This document shows positions 5,279 through 5,772 of a stretch of 5,772 nucleotides of DNA, piece by piece. Source of the stretch: Clostridiales bacterium (GTDB lineage: Bacteria; Bacillota; Clostridia; Peptostreptococcales; Anaerovoracaceae); assembly GCA_012515135.1 (NCBI GenBank), contig JAAYYX010000267.1, positions 1-5,772 of the forward strand. The letters are read 5' to 3'. The first letter of the stretch is position 1. Every line of letters starts with the position of its first letter. The position numbers and the translations under genes were made by a program. Under the pieces are notes generated by a model. It was not told the DNA's origin. It did not search any database and was given only the letters and a program-made list of their open reading frames with translations.

Positions 5279-5772
5279 TGTTTTGCTTCTTCAGCCCTTT
5301 TTGGAAAACATACACACTGTTCTCCCGAATCTTTTGTTCCGGTATCCTTGCACAATCCGCAAAGATAATGGGTTTCCATATAATCAATGGGGAAACCGTT
5401 TTCCGTGAGTATGACAGCTCTGGCTTTTGTCAAGCTTTCTCCTTCTTCTCTGAGTTTTTTTATTTGCTGCTTTTTGTTTTGACGATCTGAGATCATTACC
5501 TTTGACAATTCTATGCTGCATTCTTTTATCTCTTCGTCTATCTCTCTTATAGCAGGGACTTTTTTATAAACTTCTTTTGTTTTTTCGTAAGCCGCATCCG
5601 CGGCCTTTTCACGCAGCTGTTCATAATATCTTTTTACCGTAGCTGCACCTGCCGCTATGCTTTGATTTTTTCCGTTATTACGGTTTATCAATACTTTATT
5701 TATATAATTGATATTTGGGTTTGGTATACCGCTGGTTTTTTTACATGCCTCAAGTATATCATTTATATCATA
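5257..5772 (-). CDS. Partial DnaD-like/DnaC-N-terminal zinc-finger protein lacking the AAA+ domain
   Basis: The reading frame is open from the right edge of the window, so the 5' end is outside; 171 codons are visible. The first 30 or so residues, including GIPNPNINYINKVLIN, resemble the end of the DnaB_2/DnaD domain (typically 'pn..Yi.kIL.nW'). The remainder matches the N-terminal part of clostridial DnaC/DnaI-like helicase loaders: a charged coiled coil with EVYKKVPAIREIDEEI, an 'ENGFPIDYME' block and a zinc finger C-x2-C (CGLC) and C-x-C (CVC), at window residues 138, 141, 153 and 155. In full loaders an AAA+ ATPase follows; here the protein stops 16 residues after the last cysteine and the M23 gene begins. 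An internal TTG at 5691 is possible but has no ribosome site, so I treat the gene as running off the edge. The role is presumably in replisome loading, or as a regulatory remnant. Confidence 0.7.
   Translation of the reverse strand, partial: YDINDILEACKKTSGIPNPNINYINKVLINRNNGKNQSIAAGAATVKRYYEQLREKAADAAYEKTKEVYKKVPAIREIDEEIKECSIELSKVMISDRQNKKQQIKKLREEGESLTKARAVILTENGFPIDYMETHYLCGLCKDTGTKDSGEQCVCFPKRAEEAKQWIKEKK

Noticed and set aside
1..5772. CRISPR array, insertion sequence, tRNA or rRNA, prophage attachment site
   Set aside because: I saw no regularly spaced repeats, transposase motifs, terminal inverted repeats or structural RNA signatures on either strand.

Overview
The window looks like chromosomal DNA of an anaerobic Firmicute, most likely a Clostridia-class amino-acid fermenter. 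The reasons are moderately AT-rich composition, AGGAGG-type ribosome sites, sigma-A promoters, a GrdX-family protein (a family tied to Stickland glycine/sarcosine/betaine reductases) and a clostridial-style replication-initiation protein next to a G5/M23 cell-wall peptidase. The genus cannot be fixed from this sequence.

Layout, left to right. (1) 35-1279, minus: a three-part protein with a MerR DNA-binding domain, a Trm112/RlmA-like zinc-binding segment and a methyltransferase-fold domain whose SAM-binding loop looks degenerate. (2) 1280-1433: a divergent control region with a good minus-strand sigma-A promoter, a perfect 14-bp palindrome and a probable plus-strand promoter with a long 19-bp spacer of the kind MerR proteins control. 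(3) 1434-1784, plus: a lone GrdX-family gene followed by a strong intrinsic terminator. (4) 1921-3770, plus: a two-component system (OmpR-type response regulator, then an intramembrane-sensing-type histidine kinase) behind a near-consensus extended -10 promoter. (5) 3767-5278, minus: a membrane-anchored G5 + M23 (LytM) peptidoglycan endopeptidase. (6) 5257 to the right edge, minus: the 3' part of a gene that reads like the end of a DnaD domain joined to the N-terminal zinc-finger region of a DnaC/DnaI-type helicase loader, without the AAA+ ATPase. It overlaps the M23 gene by 22 bp.

How they may work together. The MerR-methyltransferase protein probably controls itself and/or the divergent GrdX gene through the shared palindromic region. 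The two-component pair is a separate unit, and no transporter target lies beside it here. The replication-protein fragment and the peptidase form a translationally coupled minus-strand pair that meets the kinase gene tail to tail, sharing a CTAG that gives both stop codons.

The least ordinary signals are three. The response-regulator mRNA has its Shine-Dalgarno 41 nt from the AUG, with a well-formed hairpin exactly between them that would restore normal spacing. The DnaD/DnaC-like protein lacks the ATPase. The MerR/zinc-ribbon/pseudo-methyltransferase fusion sits divergent to an orphan GrdX.
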